Below are positions 46,316 to 55,302 of a stretch of DNA of 64,000 nucleotides, one piece after another. This DNA is from a bacterium (GTDB taxonomy: Bacteria; Electryoneota; RPQS01). Location: contig JAHDVH010000002.1 in assembly GCA_023382385.1 (NCBI GenBank), forward strand, positions 62,001-126,000, in the 5' to 3' direction. Below the pieces are notes generated by a model, which did no database searches, was not told the DNA's origin, and saw only the letters and a list, made by a program, of their open reading frames with translations. A program made the position numbers and the translations under genes. How positions within the stretch are numbered: position 1 is the stretch's first letter; each line of letters opens with the position of its first letter.

Positions 46316-48058
46316 CTAAAGTTCGTCCAGCTTCAGCCACTCAAGGCTTTGCACGACCGGCAATTGAAAGGCCCGTTCGCGATCCAAATCCAAGTCGCTT
46401 ACGTGCACACTTTGCGGCGCCTGCACCCACTTATAGATGGACAGGACAAACAGCCGCGCAAACTTCTTCACCCACTCCCGCAAGCGGCCCGGCTGATAGG
46501 CAGGGTCAAGTCTCCGTAACTCCTCATCGCTGAACTGCTCCTGCAGTCTCGCCAGAACCTCCGGCAGCGTCAATTTGTGACCCGCAAACAATTCAAAGCA
46601 CGCGTCCAGCACGGGATACGGCATCAAGTCTCGCTCGTCTTCCTGATTGTCGGCCAATTCGGCGGACGGTTTGAGCTTCAGCAACTCGGCCAGCGCGCGA
46701 GATTGAAGCTGCTGCTGATAGTGCGCGATCAGCGCGGTGACAATTGTCTTGGGCACATTCGCAATCGGAGCGTAGCCGCCGGACAGGTCGCCGCCAATCG
46801 TCGTATAACCGACTGACTTCTCGGACATATTCCCAGTCTGCAGCCACAACCCGTGCGCCTGATTCGACCAGTTCCACATCCGCTGCGCGCGCACACGCGC
46901 CTGAATATTCTGCTCAGTCAACGGAGAGAGACTCGCGATGCCGCACATGCTTTGAACCGCCTCGCGTTCACGCACACAGGCATCTTCAATGGAATCTTCA
47001 CGGAAACTGACTCCCAACTCTGCGGCCAATTCCCGTGCCACGTTGCGCGTAGCGGCGGAGTTGAAATGCGTCGGAAGCGAGAAGGCGTGGATGAATTCGC
47101 GCGGCGTTTTGCCGAGTTGTTTGGCCACGTCGCAGGCAAGCAGCAACACCAGCGCGGAATCCTTGCCGCCGGAAAGCGCGATACCGAGCTTCTCGAACGC
47201 GCCCGTCTTGCGATAGTAGTCGGTCACGCCGAGTGTCAGCGCGGAGATGATGTCTCCAAAGAAGTCCGTTGCGTTTGGAACAATTGCCGGCGTATCCGTC
47301 GTCAGTTCAACCACCGCCCGCTGCTCAACCCAGCGCGCAGATTCGAACAGCAATTCGCCGTTACGCGCAATCAAGCTCGAACCGTCAAAAACTAATCCGT
47401 CGTTCCCGCCCACTTGATTGACGTAGACCAGCGGAATCCCTGCCGCGAGCGAACGGTTCTTCAGTAACTCACGTCGTGCTTCCACGACTCCGTTTCGCCA
47501 CGGTGACGCCGAAAGATTGATAGAGAGCTGCGCACCGCGTTTTACGTGCGACTGCAGCGGCCCTCCCCTGACCCACAGGTCTTCGCAAATCTCAAGCGCA
47601 ATTCTTCCGAATGGAGTGTCAAACAGCAAATCTCCGAACGGATAGCCTCGATGCTCTCCTCTCTCCCCGCGCTTGCCGGTTGTCAGCGTGCGCGCCTCGT
47701 AGAAGATGTTGTAAGTCGGCAATTCCTGTTTCGGCACGATACCCAGAATCTTCCCGTAACGCAGGAGTGCCGCGCAGTTATACACATGCCCTTCGCGCGC
47801 GACGGCCACTCCCACAGCAAGATACATCCGCGTTCCTTTGAACTCTCCCGCAATCCTCAACAACTCTTCCCATTGCTGCTCGACGAACGTCGGCCACAGC
47901 ACAAGGTCTTCCGCCGGATAACCGCCAATCACCATTTCACTGAAGACGGCGATATCGCAGTTCTGCGCCTCAAATTCCCGCGCCGCCGCAATCACACTAT
48001 CTGCGTTCGAGCGAATGGCTCCGACGGTGGGATTGAGATTGGCTAAACCGAGACGCAT
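46316..48058 (-). CDS. nadE: glutamine-dependent NAD+ synthetase
   Basis: Amidates nicotinate adenine dinucleotide, taking ammonia from glutamine. 580 residues: nitrilase-type glutaminase domain about 1-260 with Glu41, Lys110 and Cys158 (EICEDLW), and synthetase domain with the P-loop SGGKDS (296-301). NMSEKSVGYTTIGGDLSGGYAPI, for the dinucleotide site, is also present. Ends 6 bp from the convergent patatin stop. Confidence 0.96.
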   Translation of the reverse strand: MRLGLANLNPTVGAIRSNADSVIAAAREFEAQNCDIAVFSEMVIGGYPAEDLVLWPTFVEQQWEELLRIAGEFKGTRMYLAVGVAVAREGHVYNCAALLRYGKILGIVPKQELPTYNIFYEARTLTTGKRGERGEHRGYPFGDLLFDTPFGRIALEICEDLWVRGGPLQSHVKRGAQLSINLSASPWRNGVVEARRELLKNRSLAAGIPLVYVNQVGGNDGLVFDGSSLIARNGELLFESARWVEQRAVVELTTDTPAIVPNATDFFGDIISALTLGVTDYYRKTGAFEKLGIALSGGKDSALVLLLACDVAKQLGKTPREFIHAFSLPTHFNSAATRNVARELAAELGVSFREDSIEDACVREREAVQSMCGIASLSPLTEQNIQARVRAQRMWNWSNQAHGLWLQTGNMSEKSVGYTTIGGDLSGGYAPIANVPKTIVTALIAHYQQQLQSRALAELLKLKPSAELADNQEDERDLMPYPVLDACFELFAGHKLTLPEVLARLQEQFSDEELRRLDPAYQPGRLREWVKKFARLFVLSIYKWVQAPQSVHVSDLDLDRERAFQLPVVQSLEWLKLDEL

Positions 48059-48109
48059 GGGAGGAATTTCATTATTGCTGAGTGGAAAGAGATTGCAGGA
48101 TACTACGGC

Positions 48110-48574
48110 TCATTTCTGAATGACGGGCAATCCGGTGGGTCCGCCAAGACCGCGTTCACGCAGGTGCGCGGCCCACGCCTCAACGCGCGGCAAGGCGTGC
48201 TCCAGCGGAACAAGATAGCTTTCAAGCAGCCAGTGCGGCAATTCGCCTTCGGCGTGTAAACGTTCCAAAGGCACGCGTTCCAGTGCGGCCAGCAGCGTCG
48301 CGTGCGCGATCTGAAACCCTGCGAGCGTTCGCTTCCACTCTTCGCGACGTATCGGCCGAGTCAATTCATCAAGACGCAGATCTCTCTGCTGCATGACCAC
48401 CTCGAGCGCCCGCACCATCCGTTCGGCGCGGGAGGATAACTCGGCAAACAGCTCATGCACACTCTCGCCTCCGTCCAGCAGCAGTTCAAAGCGCTCAGCC
48501 GGAAGCTCCTGAATCGCGCCGAGCAGACGTTCGAAGCACGATCCGGCGGCGGTGATGTATTCTTCGCGAATCAT
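48110..48574 (-). CDS. putative four-helix DinB-like protein
   Basis: 154 residues, all-helical, with an N-terminal FERLLGAIQELPAERFE and GGESVHELFAELSSRAERMVRALEVV, which resembles the DinB/ClbS four-helix fold. The conserved metal His triad is not obvious (His38, His90, His112, His129 are the only histidines to consider). Lies 51 bp upstream of nadE in the same direction. Identification is tentative. Confidence 0.5.
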   Translation of the reverse strand: MIREEYITAAGSCFERLLGAIQELPAERFELLLDGGESVHELFAELSSRAERMVRALEVVMQQRDLRLDELTRPIRREEWKRTLAGFQIAHATLLAALERVPLERLHAEGELPHWLLESYLVPLEHALPRVEAWAAHLRERGLGGPTGLPVIQK

Positions 48575-48599
48575 CTTGACGGAAGTTAACTCAATCTAC

Positions 48600-48770
48600 A
48601 ATAAACGGCAAGGCCCGTCAAGCGACGAGCCTTGCTTCAGACCGCGGTGCGCTAAGTTGCGCACCTCATAGGCCTAGATAACACTGGACCACCTCCTCTC
48701 GGCTTGTGAAACCGATAGACCGCCCCGACGTCGGACGGCTACCCCAAGATAACACGGCTTGCAGGAAAAC
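48600..48770 (-). ncRNA. structured intergenic element ending in a terminator-like hairpin
   Basis: Reading minus from about 48770: CCGTCC/GGGCGG arms around 48740-48720, a small CGG/CCG hairpin, AGGAGGTGGTCCAG unpaired, a perfect 7-bp hairpin GGTGCGC (48665-48659)/GCGCACC (48652-48646) and a 12-bp stem with a 4-base loop (48635-48624/48619-48608). No open frame with a ribosome site spans it. Could be a small RNA, or just a 3' UTR with terminator for the gene ending at 48824. Not SRP, tmRNA or RNase P by their core motifs. Confidence 0.4.
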
Positions 48771-48823
48771 GCAAGGGCGGACGGTCACAAACCTAAAAAA
48801 GTCCGGCCAGACTTAAAGTGTCG

Positions 48824-49705
48824 CTAAAACTCTATGGTTAATCCGGCGCGATGCCCCTCGCCCAACTCCTCCCGATAGGGCAAAAAGGCATAATCCACGA
48901 TGAATCGCTTGTAGTTCAGACCCGCGCCAAAAGACAGCCCCTGCGCCTCCAGACCTGTTACATAGCCAAGCCGTAAGGCGAGGAATTGTGGAGCCTTATA
49001 CTCCACTCCGCCGCAGAGGCGCGGTGAATTATCCCGCACGGCGAATCCTTCGGCAGTCAAAAGCAGGCCACCTGCCGTGCCCAGTTCCTGATCCCATGCG
49101 CCGCCCAGCCGGAAGGTCGTCGGCAGAGTCACATCTTCCGTCGCATACTGGTTGACATTCCCCAAATGATTGACCGCCGCACCGATCCGCAGCGGCTCCA
49201 GCGGTGAATCCCAGAGCAAGCCTCCGTCCGCCGACCAGCCTTCGGAGCTTTCGAAAAGAATCTTGGAGTGCAGATAGCGCGCGGTCACACCCGCGTTCAG
49301 CGTCGGCAGCACTTTCCATCCCGACGCAATCCCAACCGCGGAAAAAGTCGCTTCAAAAGTTCGAATCGGGTCACGCGTAGGCGCGGTGCGGTATTCAATA
49401 TCGGGAACACTCGTGCCCCAGAAGTGCGGAGCAACGGACAGCGATTTTGAGCGAATGAGCAAACTGAAGAAATTCGCCCGCGTATCACCGAAATGGCGTG
49501 TGGTCAGCGCTCCGAAGCTCGAATGCCGAAGCTTTGCAAGAGCAGCCGGATTATGCGCAGCCGAAGTCGGCCCCGTAACCAATGCCGCGCCTGCGCCGCC
49601 TAAAGCACTCTCGCGCGCACCCACCGGAATCTCCAGAAAGGTGAATCCCGTTTGCGCCTGTGCCAGCGAGCACATCAGTATGATGATGACGAGGCTTCTT
49701 ATCAC
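48824..49705 (-). CDS. PorV/PorQ-like outer-membrane protein
   Basis: 293 residues. Signal peptide about 1-17 (VIIILMCSLAQA). FLEIPVGARESALGGAGAALVTGPTSAAHNPAALA is the N-terminal signature of the PorV/PorQ (UPF0164) FadL-like barrels, and the C-terminus ends with the strand AGLTIEF. In T9SS such proteins act as SprA-associated shuttles or attachment-complex parts. The second family member is 17 bp upstream; together they suggest a paired function. Confidence 0.85.
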   Translation of the reverse strand: MIRSLVIIILMCSLAQAQTGFTFLEIPVGARESALGGAGAALVTGPTSAAHNPAALAKLRHSSFGALTTRHFGDTRANFFSLLIRSKSLSVAPHFWGTSVPDIEYRTAPTRDPIRTFEATFSAVGIASGWKVLPTLNAGVTARYLHSKILFESSEGWSADGGLLWDSPLEPLRIGAAVNHLGNVNQYATEDVTLPTTFRLGGAWDQELGTAGGLLLTAEGFAVRDNSPRLCGGVEYKAPQFLALRLGYVTGLEAQGLSFGAGLNYKRFIVDYAFLPYREELGEGHRAGLTIEF

Positions 49706-49722
49706 AGTATGTCCTTCATTCT

Positions 49723-50685
49723 TTAGAACTCCACTCCCCAGCTCACCGCAATCGCATCATCCGGAGCGATACTTTCCAAAGTGTAAGTCAAATCCACTTT
49801 TGAGAGCACTTTCCAGAACTCGAATCCGAGACCGATGCCGAAATTGAGATTGTCGTGGTCGAGTCCGACCCGTCCCGCCACCCACTGACGGTCCGTCACC
49901 CACGTGCGCCCTTCGGCTCCGACGTGCACTTTCACTTCCCCTTCTTCGCTGCCTTCAATGTCCAGCGCACCGAGCAGCCCCTTCTGCTCATAGGCCGCGC
50001 CTAAACGATACTGCAGCGGCCACTCGTCGACTTTCGACGTGCCCTGACTCCAGTAATTGGACGTGTTCCACGTCGTCTTGGTGTTCACATCTTTCAACTG
50101 CGCGCCAAGTCGCAGATGCTCAATCGGCTTCGCAAAGATTCCGGCATCGACTCCGAAGCCGTTGCCGTTCACGGAAGAATTGTCATCCGCGATTTTGCCG
50201 AACGTCTCGTAGACGACCTTGGCGGCGATTCCCGCTCCGATTTTCTCGGTGAACTGGACACCGAAGCCGAATTGAAACACATTCGAGGACATGTCAATCA
50301 TCTCGAGCGGCCTGCCGTCGAAGTCGCGCGAGTCAATATCACCGACACCGGCATGCAGCCAGCCGACCGCGACGCCCGCATTGACGACTTGTCCTTCGGC
50401 AGCTTTGGGATGCAAAGGGGTAGAGAACGCGAGATAATCCACGCGCCGGTCGAGCGCCATGCTGCGGCTCGACGCACTGAACTCGGATGTAGTGTGAAAG
50501 GGCAGCGCACCCGGATTAAAATACAGCGCGGAGGGTCCTTCCGCCACCGCAGTGAAGGCATTGCCCATTGCCTGCGCGCGCACTCCGGCACCCACACGCG
50601 TAAACGCACCGCCCAGTCCGCCGTTGGTTCCGGCGTGAAGCGATGTAGCAAGCAGCAAGCTGAGTATGATGTATCTCATGGTCAT
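49723..50685 (-). CDS. PorV/PorQ-like outer-membrane protein
   Basis: 320 residues; ATG at 50679 is equally possible (AGGAG lies eight bases before it). Signal peptide about 1-18. GGAFTRVGAGVRAQAMGNAFTAVAEGPSALYFNPGAL is the same signature as in its neighbour and in PorV, with a longer barrel of alternating strands and closing WGVEF. Five bases separate its start from the propeller gene's stop. Confidence 0.88.
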   Translation of the reverse strand: MTMRYIILSLLLATSLHAGTNGGLGGAFTRVGAGVRAQAMGNAFTAVAEGPSALYFNPGALPFHTTSEFSASSRSMALDRRVDYLAFSTPLHPKAAEGQVVNAGVAVGWLHAGVGDIDSRDFDGRPLEMIDMSSNVFQFGFGVQFTEKIGAGIAAKVVYETFGKIADDNSSVNGNGFGVDAGIFAKPIEHLRLGAQLKDVNTKTTWNTSNYWSQGTSKVDEWPLQYRLGAAYEQKGLLGALDIEGSEEGEVKVHVGAEGRTWVTDRQWVAGRVGLDHDNLNFGIGLGFEFWKVLSKVDLTYTLESIAPDDAIAVSWGVEF

Positions 50686-50690
50686 CGCTC

Positions 50691-52241
50691 CTAATCCAGA
50701 ATAATCAGCTTGCCCCAGACTTCGCCGCCGGGTTTCTCAACTTTGTAGAAATATGTGCCGTTGGCTACGTCAACGCCGTCCTTTTTGCCGTCCCATGTCA
50801 AATAGTCTTCTCCCGGATTCAACGTCTGTGCAGGGAGCGACACCACTTCGCTCATGGCAAAGTCATAGACTTTCAAGGTCGCTGCGCCGCCCGGCGACTC
50901 CACGCGGATACGCACCACGGCGAAGCGCGACGGAGCAAACGGATTGGGATAAGCATACGTCTCCGCGTCACGCGCGGAACTTGCGAGCGGCTCGGCCGTC
51001 TGCAGCACGTGCCAGCGTGCACCGTTTGAAGCACTCACGGCCAGCCCGTCCAGTCCTCCTGCCCACAGCCAATCACCCGGCTCTTCCGCAAAAGCGGAAT
51101 AGATGGGATACTCTTCCAGCCGATGTCCGGCGCGTGCGGAATCAACAATTTGCGGAAAGAGCTGCCAGTTCACTCCGCCGTCTATCGTTTTCCACAAACC
51201 GATGTCATCGCATGCGTAGGCTGCCTCCCCGTCGAAAGCGAAGGCGTGCACGCGCGGAGTTTCGCGGCGGCCGATGGCCTGTTGAATCTGTGCTTCAGTC
51301 AGCGTGACTTCCCATGTCGCACCGCCGTTGGACGTCTTGGAGACTGCATAGAATTCGTTGGTGCTTTCGGCGCGCCACGTGGCGGCCCACACCGTGTTGG
51401 TCGCGGGCTGATAGTCGAGTGCGGTTACAAAGTTGCCGCTGATGCCCGCGTTGACGTGCGTGTATTGCTGCCACGTTTGGCCCTCGTTCGACGAGCGGAA
51501 AATTCCGGCCGCAGTGCCCACCCACAAGTTTGTGCCGTCCGCCGTCAGACTGAACGAGCGGTCGGACAGTTTTGCACCGGTGTTGAACGGCGTTCCGTCC
51601 GGTGCAATCACGCGCCAGCCGAGCGTGTCTTGAAATCCTGTGTAGTCGCTGGCCGCAGCATGCCGACGCAATCCCCCACCCTTCGAAACAATCCATACAT
51701 AGTTCGGCGTGATGGCAATCGCGTAAGTGATGTTATCCACGTTCGTCGCCGTCGGCCAATAGCCGAGCACGGTGTCGAGTCCGGTCTGCCGATTCAACCC
51801 GTAGATCGGATCACGCGGCTGCGGAAACCACGTCCACGTCGTGCCTTCATTCCGCGTATAGGCCAATCCGCCGCCCGCGCCGCTGATGCCCACAGTCGTA
51901 TCGAACGCGAAGCTCGCCCAGATAATCGAATCCGTCACGAGCAGTCCGGAGACTCCGCCTTTGCCGAGTCCCTGTGCGACACCATAGTTCAAGAACTGAT
52001 ACCGCTCATTTTCCGCCGTGCGCGTGACGTCCACCGTCAGTTTGGTCACTCCGTTGCCTGTGCCGAGCCAGTAGACGGGGCGATGGTCGCTTAAGATGTC
52101 AATGATGACATTGGAGCCAAGCCTCGGTTCGGGGTCGGCATCGAGCGCGCGCGTCATCCGGTCGCCCGACAAGAGCGGAGAATGCGGAGCAAACTGCGCG
52201 AAGGCGGAGGTCACGAAGAGCAGTATGAGTAGGTATGGCAT
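50691..52241 (-). CDS. sortilin/BNR-type propeller protein with FlgD-like sorting tail
   Basis: 516 residues. Signal peptide about 1-15 (LLILLFVTSAFA). Asp-box/BNR repeats (TRNEGTTWTWF, SSNEGQTWQQY, TSNGGATWEV, TIDGGVNWQLF) indicate a Vps10/sialidase-like beta-propeller. The last 90 residues, AYPNPFAPSRFAVVRIRVE...DGVDVANGTYFYKVE, form a FlgD-Ig-like domain of the kind used as a T9SS sorting tail. Located with the PorV-like genes; likely surface-exposed, function unknown. Confidence 0.82.
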   Translation of the reverse strand: MPYLLILLFVTSAFAQFAPHSPLLSGDRMTRALDADPEPRLGSNVIIDILSDHRPVYWLGTGNGVTKLTVDVTRTAENERYQFLNYGVAQGLGKGGVSGLLVTDSIIWASFAFDTTVGISGAGGGLAYTRNEGTTWTWFPQPRDPIYGLNRQTGLDTVLGYWPTATNVDNITYAIAITPNYVWIVSKGGGLRRHAAASDYTGFQDTLGWRVIAPDGTPFNTGAKLSDRSFSLTADGTNLWVGTAAGIFRSSNEGQTWQQYTHVNAGISGNFVTALDYQPATNTVWAATWRAESTNEFYAVSKTSNGGATWEVTLTEAQIQQAIGRRETPRVHAFAFDGEAAYACDDIGLWKTIDGGVNWQLFPQIVDSARAGHRLEEYPIYSAFAEEPGDWLWAGGLDGLAVSASNGARWHVLQTAEPLASSARDAETYAYPNPFAPSRFAVVRIRVESPGGAATLKVYDFAMSEVVSLPAQTLNPGEDYLTWDGKKDGVDVANGTYFYKVEKPGGEVWGKLIILD

Positions 52242-52262
52242 ATGGTCTCCCTGTGTCGCCCG

Positions 52263-53477
52263 CTATTTGAAAGTCGAAAGCCCGAAATCGCCGCTCGGCA
52301 GATTCACGCTCAGCACTGTCCCGTTCTGAATGATTCGCGTGCTGTCGAGAAGATACTCAGTAGAATCGCCAGACGCGGGGTCAATCGAATAGAAGCGGAA
52401 GTAGTAGAGATTGTTCAGGAGCGTCGGATTGTTGGGCACCAGCAAATAAGACGACGCAATGTTGTCACCCGACGTTACATCCGGCGGCACGCCGTCGTTG
52501 CGCAGAAAGAAGTCTGGGAACGTCTGCGGCGGCCAATCGAGGTCTTCACGCCTCACGTCAAACCACACGGCTTGCGTCTGCCGCCATCCTGCAAGCTCAC
52601 AATCGTCGTAGGTGATATGGAAAACTATCGTGTCAACATCCCCGGGTGCTTCAGGACGATAAAGCGTGTCCGGCAGCTGCGGATTGGAAAGTTCCGGCAG
52701 CAGGTTTTCAAACGTCATGCCGACATTTGTCCAGTCACAGTTTAGTCCGAAGCGTGTAAAGGCTTCAACCCGCAAAGCGTAGTTGTCCCCTGAAGGAGTC
52801 AAGCCAAACAAAGTCGGTGCAAGTTCAAATGACCATTGATTACCTGTGCCGGCGACCATTTCCGTTTCCCACCAGACGTCATCGCCCGATATCCACTTTA
52901 CGCTCACAGAATCAATGTCGTAGTTCTGCGGCTGTGTGATAGTCACGGCAAAGTCAATGCTCTCGAAACAGCCGGGAAAACCCAGATAGACCGGCACATT
53001 GTCAAACACACAGTCTTGCAACTCCCGCAACTCAACCTGAACATTGTTGATGCGCAAACTGCCATGCGCGGTTTGTGCGGCAAAGTCAAACGAGTAGACC
53101 CCCTCGCCCAACGCGCAGAGCAAGTCTCCGCGAAGGCCGCGTGTGAACGTGTAGTTGTTCGGCACCACGTCCAGCGACGTGCCGGAGGCGAACTCAGGCG
53201 ATGCAAGCGGAGTCGCTCCTCCGTCGTCATAGAGGTCAAAGGTCAACTCACCGGCATTGTTCGGTTGCGTTACTGTGCAGCGGACGGACGTCACTTCCGG
53301 CGCGTTTTCAACGCGCACCATGTAGACATAGGTGGACTCTACATCACACAACAAGAAGGCCGGTGCAGTCACAACAAAGATGCCGGGGGAAGGGTCGGCG
53401 GGTTTGGGGTCGTCTTCGTCGCAGCCGACCAGCCAAGCAGACAACACTCCGAGCAGAATCAACACTCTCCACATCAT
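52263..53477 (-). CDS. multi-domain beta-rich lipoprotein
   Basis: 404 residues from ATG 53477, six bases after GGAGGT. Lipobox WLVGC (residue 19). Contains a motif FLRNDGVPPDVTSGDN shared with the lipoprotein at 13619-14560 (choice-of-anchor X type). The remainder is predicted beta-sandwich modules with few Cys. Starts two bases after the Ppx/GppA stop; function unknown. Confidence 0.7.
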   Translation of the reverse strand: MMWRVLILLGVLSAWLVGCDEDDPKPADPSPGIFVVTAPAFLLCDVESTYVYMVRVENAPEVTSVRCTVTQPNNAGELTFDLYDDGGATPLASPEFASGTSLDVVPNNYTFTRGLRGDLLCALGEGVYSFDFAAQTAHGSLRINNVQVELRELQDCVFDNVPVYLGFPGCFESIDFAVTITQPQNYDIDSVSVKWISGDDVWWETEMVAGTGNQWSFELAPTLFGLTPSGDNYALRVEAFTRFGLNCDWTNVGMTFENLLPELSNPQLPDTLYRPEAPGDVDTIVFHITYDDCELAGWRQTQAVWFDVRREDLDWPPQTFPDFFLRNDGVPPDVTSGDNIASSYLLVPNNPTLLNNLYYFRFYSIDPASGDSTEYLLDSTRIIQNGTVLSVNLPSGDFGLSTFK

Positions 53478-53479
53478 AC

Positions 53480-54412
53480 TCACACCTCCAGTCTGCCGAA
53501 ATGAGCCAGCCACAGGCCGTGCCGCAGTCCGCGCTCCGACACCTTGCCGGACTCGATACGAAGCACGTCAAACAACTCGCGCAGAAGCAATGTGCCGGCC
53601 AGAACAAATTTCCCGCGACCCGGCGGCATGGCGGGCAGAGCCTGCAGTTCATCGGGATGCCGACCCGCAAAGCGGCCAATCATCGTGTCGAGGTCCTCAA
53701 TCGTCAATTCGACACCCGCGATTTTTTCCGGTTGATAGCGCGTTAGATTGATTTTCAGCATCGCGAGCGTCACCGGAGTTCCTCCGACCAGCACCCACGG
53801 CACGTTTTCATGCGTGTCGGGAGAGAACAAATTACCTTGCACGGTGCGCACTTCGTGGCGCAGACGCGTAATCTGCTCCGGCGCGGCGGGTTCGGTCAGC
53901 GAGAGGAAGCGCTTCGTCAGCGTCACGGCTCCGGCCTCCAGACTCACGCTCTGTCCGGGCTGCGTCCCCTGTCCACTAATGACTTCCGTGGATCCGCCGC
54001 CGATATCAATCACATTCACGCGCTCGTGCGGCAGCAACTCCATCGCGGAAACCGCTCCGGCGTAGGTCAACGTGGCCTCCTGCGAGCCGGAGAGAATGTG
54101 CATGTCAATCCCGACAATATCGCGCACCGCCTTCTGAAATTCTTCGCGATTCTTGGCCATGCGCATCACGGCGGTCGAGCACGCCACGACTTCCTGCGCG
54201 CCGTTTGCGCGAAACTCCCGCACAAGCTCGTGCAGCAAATTCACGTTCAGCAGAATCGAATCCGTGGGCAGCATCCCGTCCTCGGTCAGCGCTTCCCCCA
54301 AATGATTGGGAGTCAGCGAGTCCTTCACAGGCCGCAGCGTTTCACCTTCGCCTTCGGCCAGCAGGGCGAGCGTGGTATTCGTGCCAATATCAATTGCACC
54401 GGCTCTTATCAT
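53480..54412 (-). CDS. Ppx/GppA-family phosphatase
   Basis: Hydrolyses polyphosphate and/or pppGpp. 310 residues, ASKHA fold: GAIDIGTNTTLALLAE (phosphate 1), CSTAVMRMAKNREEF, catalytic Glu region SGSQEATLTY, and NVIDIGGGSTEVISG (phosphate 2). No C-terminal HD extension, i.e. the short form. Overlaps the M28 gene by 4 bp (ATGA). Exopolyphosphatase versus guanosine pentaphosphatase cannot be separated. Confidence 0.93.
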   Translation of the reverse strand: MIRAGAIDIGTNTTLALLAEGEGETLRPVKDSLTPNHLGEALTEDGMLPTDSILLNVNLLHELVREFRANGAQEVVACSTAVMRMAKNREEFQKAVRDIVGIDMHILSGSQEATLTYAGAVSAMELLPHERVNVIDIGGGSTEVISGQGTQPGQSVSLEAGAVTLTKRFLSLTEPAAPEQITRLRHEVRTVQGNLFSPDTHENVPWVLVGGTPVTLAMLKINLTRYQPEKIAGVELTIEDLDTMIGRFAGRHPDELQALPAMPPGRGKFVLAGTLLLRELFDVLRIESGKVSERGLRHGLWLAHFGRLEV

Positions 54413-55299
54413 TCAAAAGTCTCCGTATAGAGCACTTCCATAACTGTTCTGCCGACCTCGCCCATACTGTGGGGCGAACACTTGTCCGGCGTGTCTTCCA
54501 GCGTATGCCAGTATTTGTAGTCCAAGTCAATTATGTCAACAACGGGGATTCCCTTTTCCAGAAATGGAATGTGGTCATCCATCACGGCTTGACCGGGTTC
54601 GCGCACAAACGACATGGCTTTCACACGCTCAGCGGCGGCGAACACCTTGTCCACAATCGGGCGCGCATAGACATACGAATTCAGCTCGTAGGGGATGCGC
54701 AAATCCTTCTCGGAAATCAAATCAAGCAGAATCCCGTAGCGCGGCTGGGGAATTGGCTGCGTGCGCACGAAGTGCCGCGAGCCGAGCAGATAGTCCTCTA
54801 TGACTTCTTCGCGGCCGTAGTCCTCCCCATCGAAGAACACGATGTCCACTCCAAACTTCACCGGCTTTAAGTAAAGCTGCCGCGCGATTTCGAGCAGGAT
54901 GGCAATCTGCCCCGCTCCGTCATTGGCTGCGGGAATCGGTTTGCTGTGATTCTTGGGATCGGGATCCCTGTCTGCCGTGGGCCGCGCGTCCCAGTGTCCG
55001 CAGAGCATCACACGGTCAGCGGCCTTTGGATTGATTTGTCCGATGATGTTATACAGGTTCAGCGTCACGCCGCGATCGACGCTCGTATACGTAAACGGCT
55101 GCACCCACGCCGTATCACACCAGAAACTCAACTCGCGCAACAGAAACTCGCGGCAGGAGTCTGCTTCCGGAGAATTCGGCACCCGAGGTCCGAACGCGAC
55201 CTGCGTTTTCAAGAGCAGCATCGCGCGATCCTGATCGAAGGCGGATGCGCTGTTTCCCAAACTTAGAGTCGCAAGCACAAGCAATAATATTATTTTCAC
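54409..55299 (-). CDS. M28-family peptidase / glutaminyl-cyclase-like exported enzyme
   Basis: 296 residues. Signal peptide about 1-20 (LLLVLATLSLGNSASA). Zn-peptidase fold: CGHWDARPTAD, PAANDGAGQIAILLEIA (bridging Asp), FFDGEDYGREEVIEDYLLGSRHF, and DDHIPFLEKGIPVVDIIDLDYKYWHTLEDTPDKC, the layout of glutaminyl-peptide cyclotransferases. In Bacteroidota many T9SS cargo carry N-terminal pyroglutamate made by such an enzyme. Its gene starts three bases after sprA ends, so a role in cargo maturation is a reasonable inference; a plain aminopeptidase remains possible. Confidence 0.88.
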   Translation of the reverse strand: MKIILLLVLATLSLGNSASAFDQDRAMLLLKTQVAFGPRVPNSPEADSCREFLLRELSFWCDTAWVQPFTYTSVDRGVTLNLYNIIGQINPKAADRVMLCGHWDARPTADRDPDPKNHSKPIPAANDGAGQIAILLEIARQLYLKPVKFGVDIVFFDGEDYGREEVIEDYLLGSRHFVRTQPIPQPRYGILLDLISEKDLRIPYELNSYVYARPIVDKVFAAAERVKAMSFVREPGQAVMDDHIPFLEKGIPVVDIIDLDYKYWHTLEDTPDKCSPHSMGEVGRTVMEVLYTETFE

Positions 55300-55302
55300 A
55301 GG

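Noticed and set aside
48600-48770. SRP RNA, tmRNA or RNase P RNA
   Set aside because: The conserved cores (GGAA-tetraloop region, tRNA-like ends, GAGGAAAGUC) are absent.
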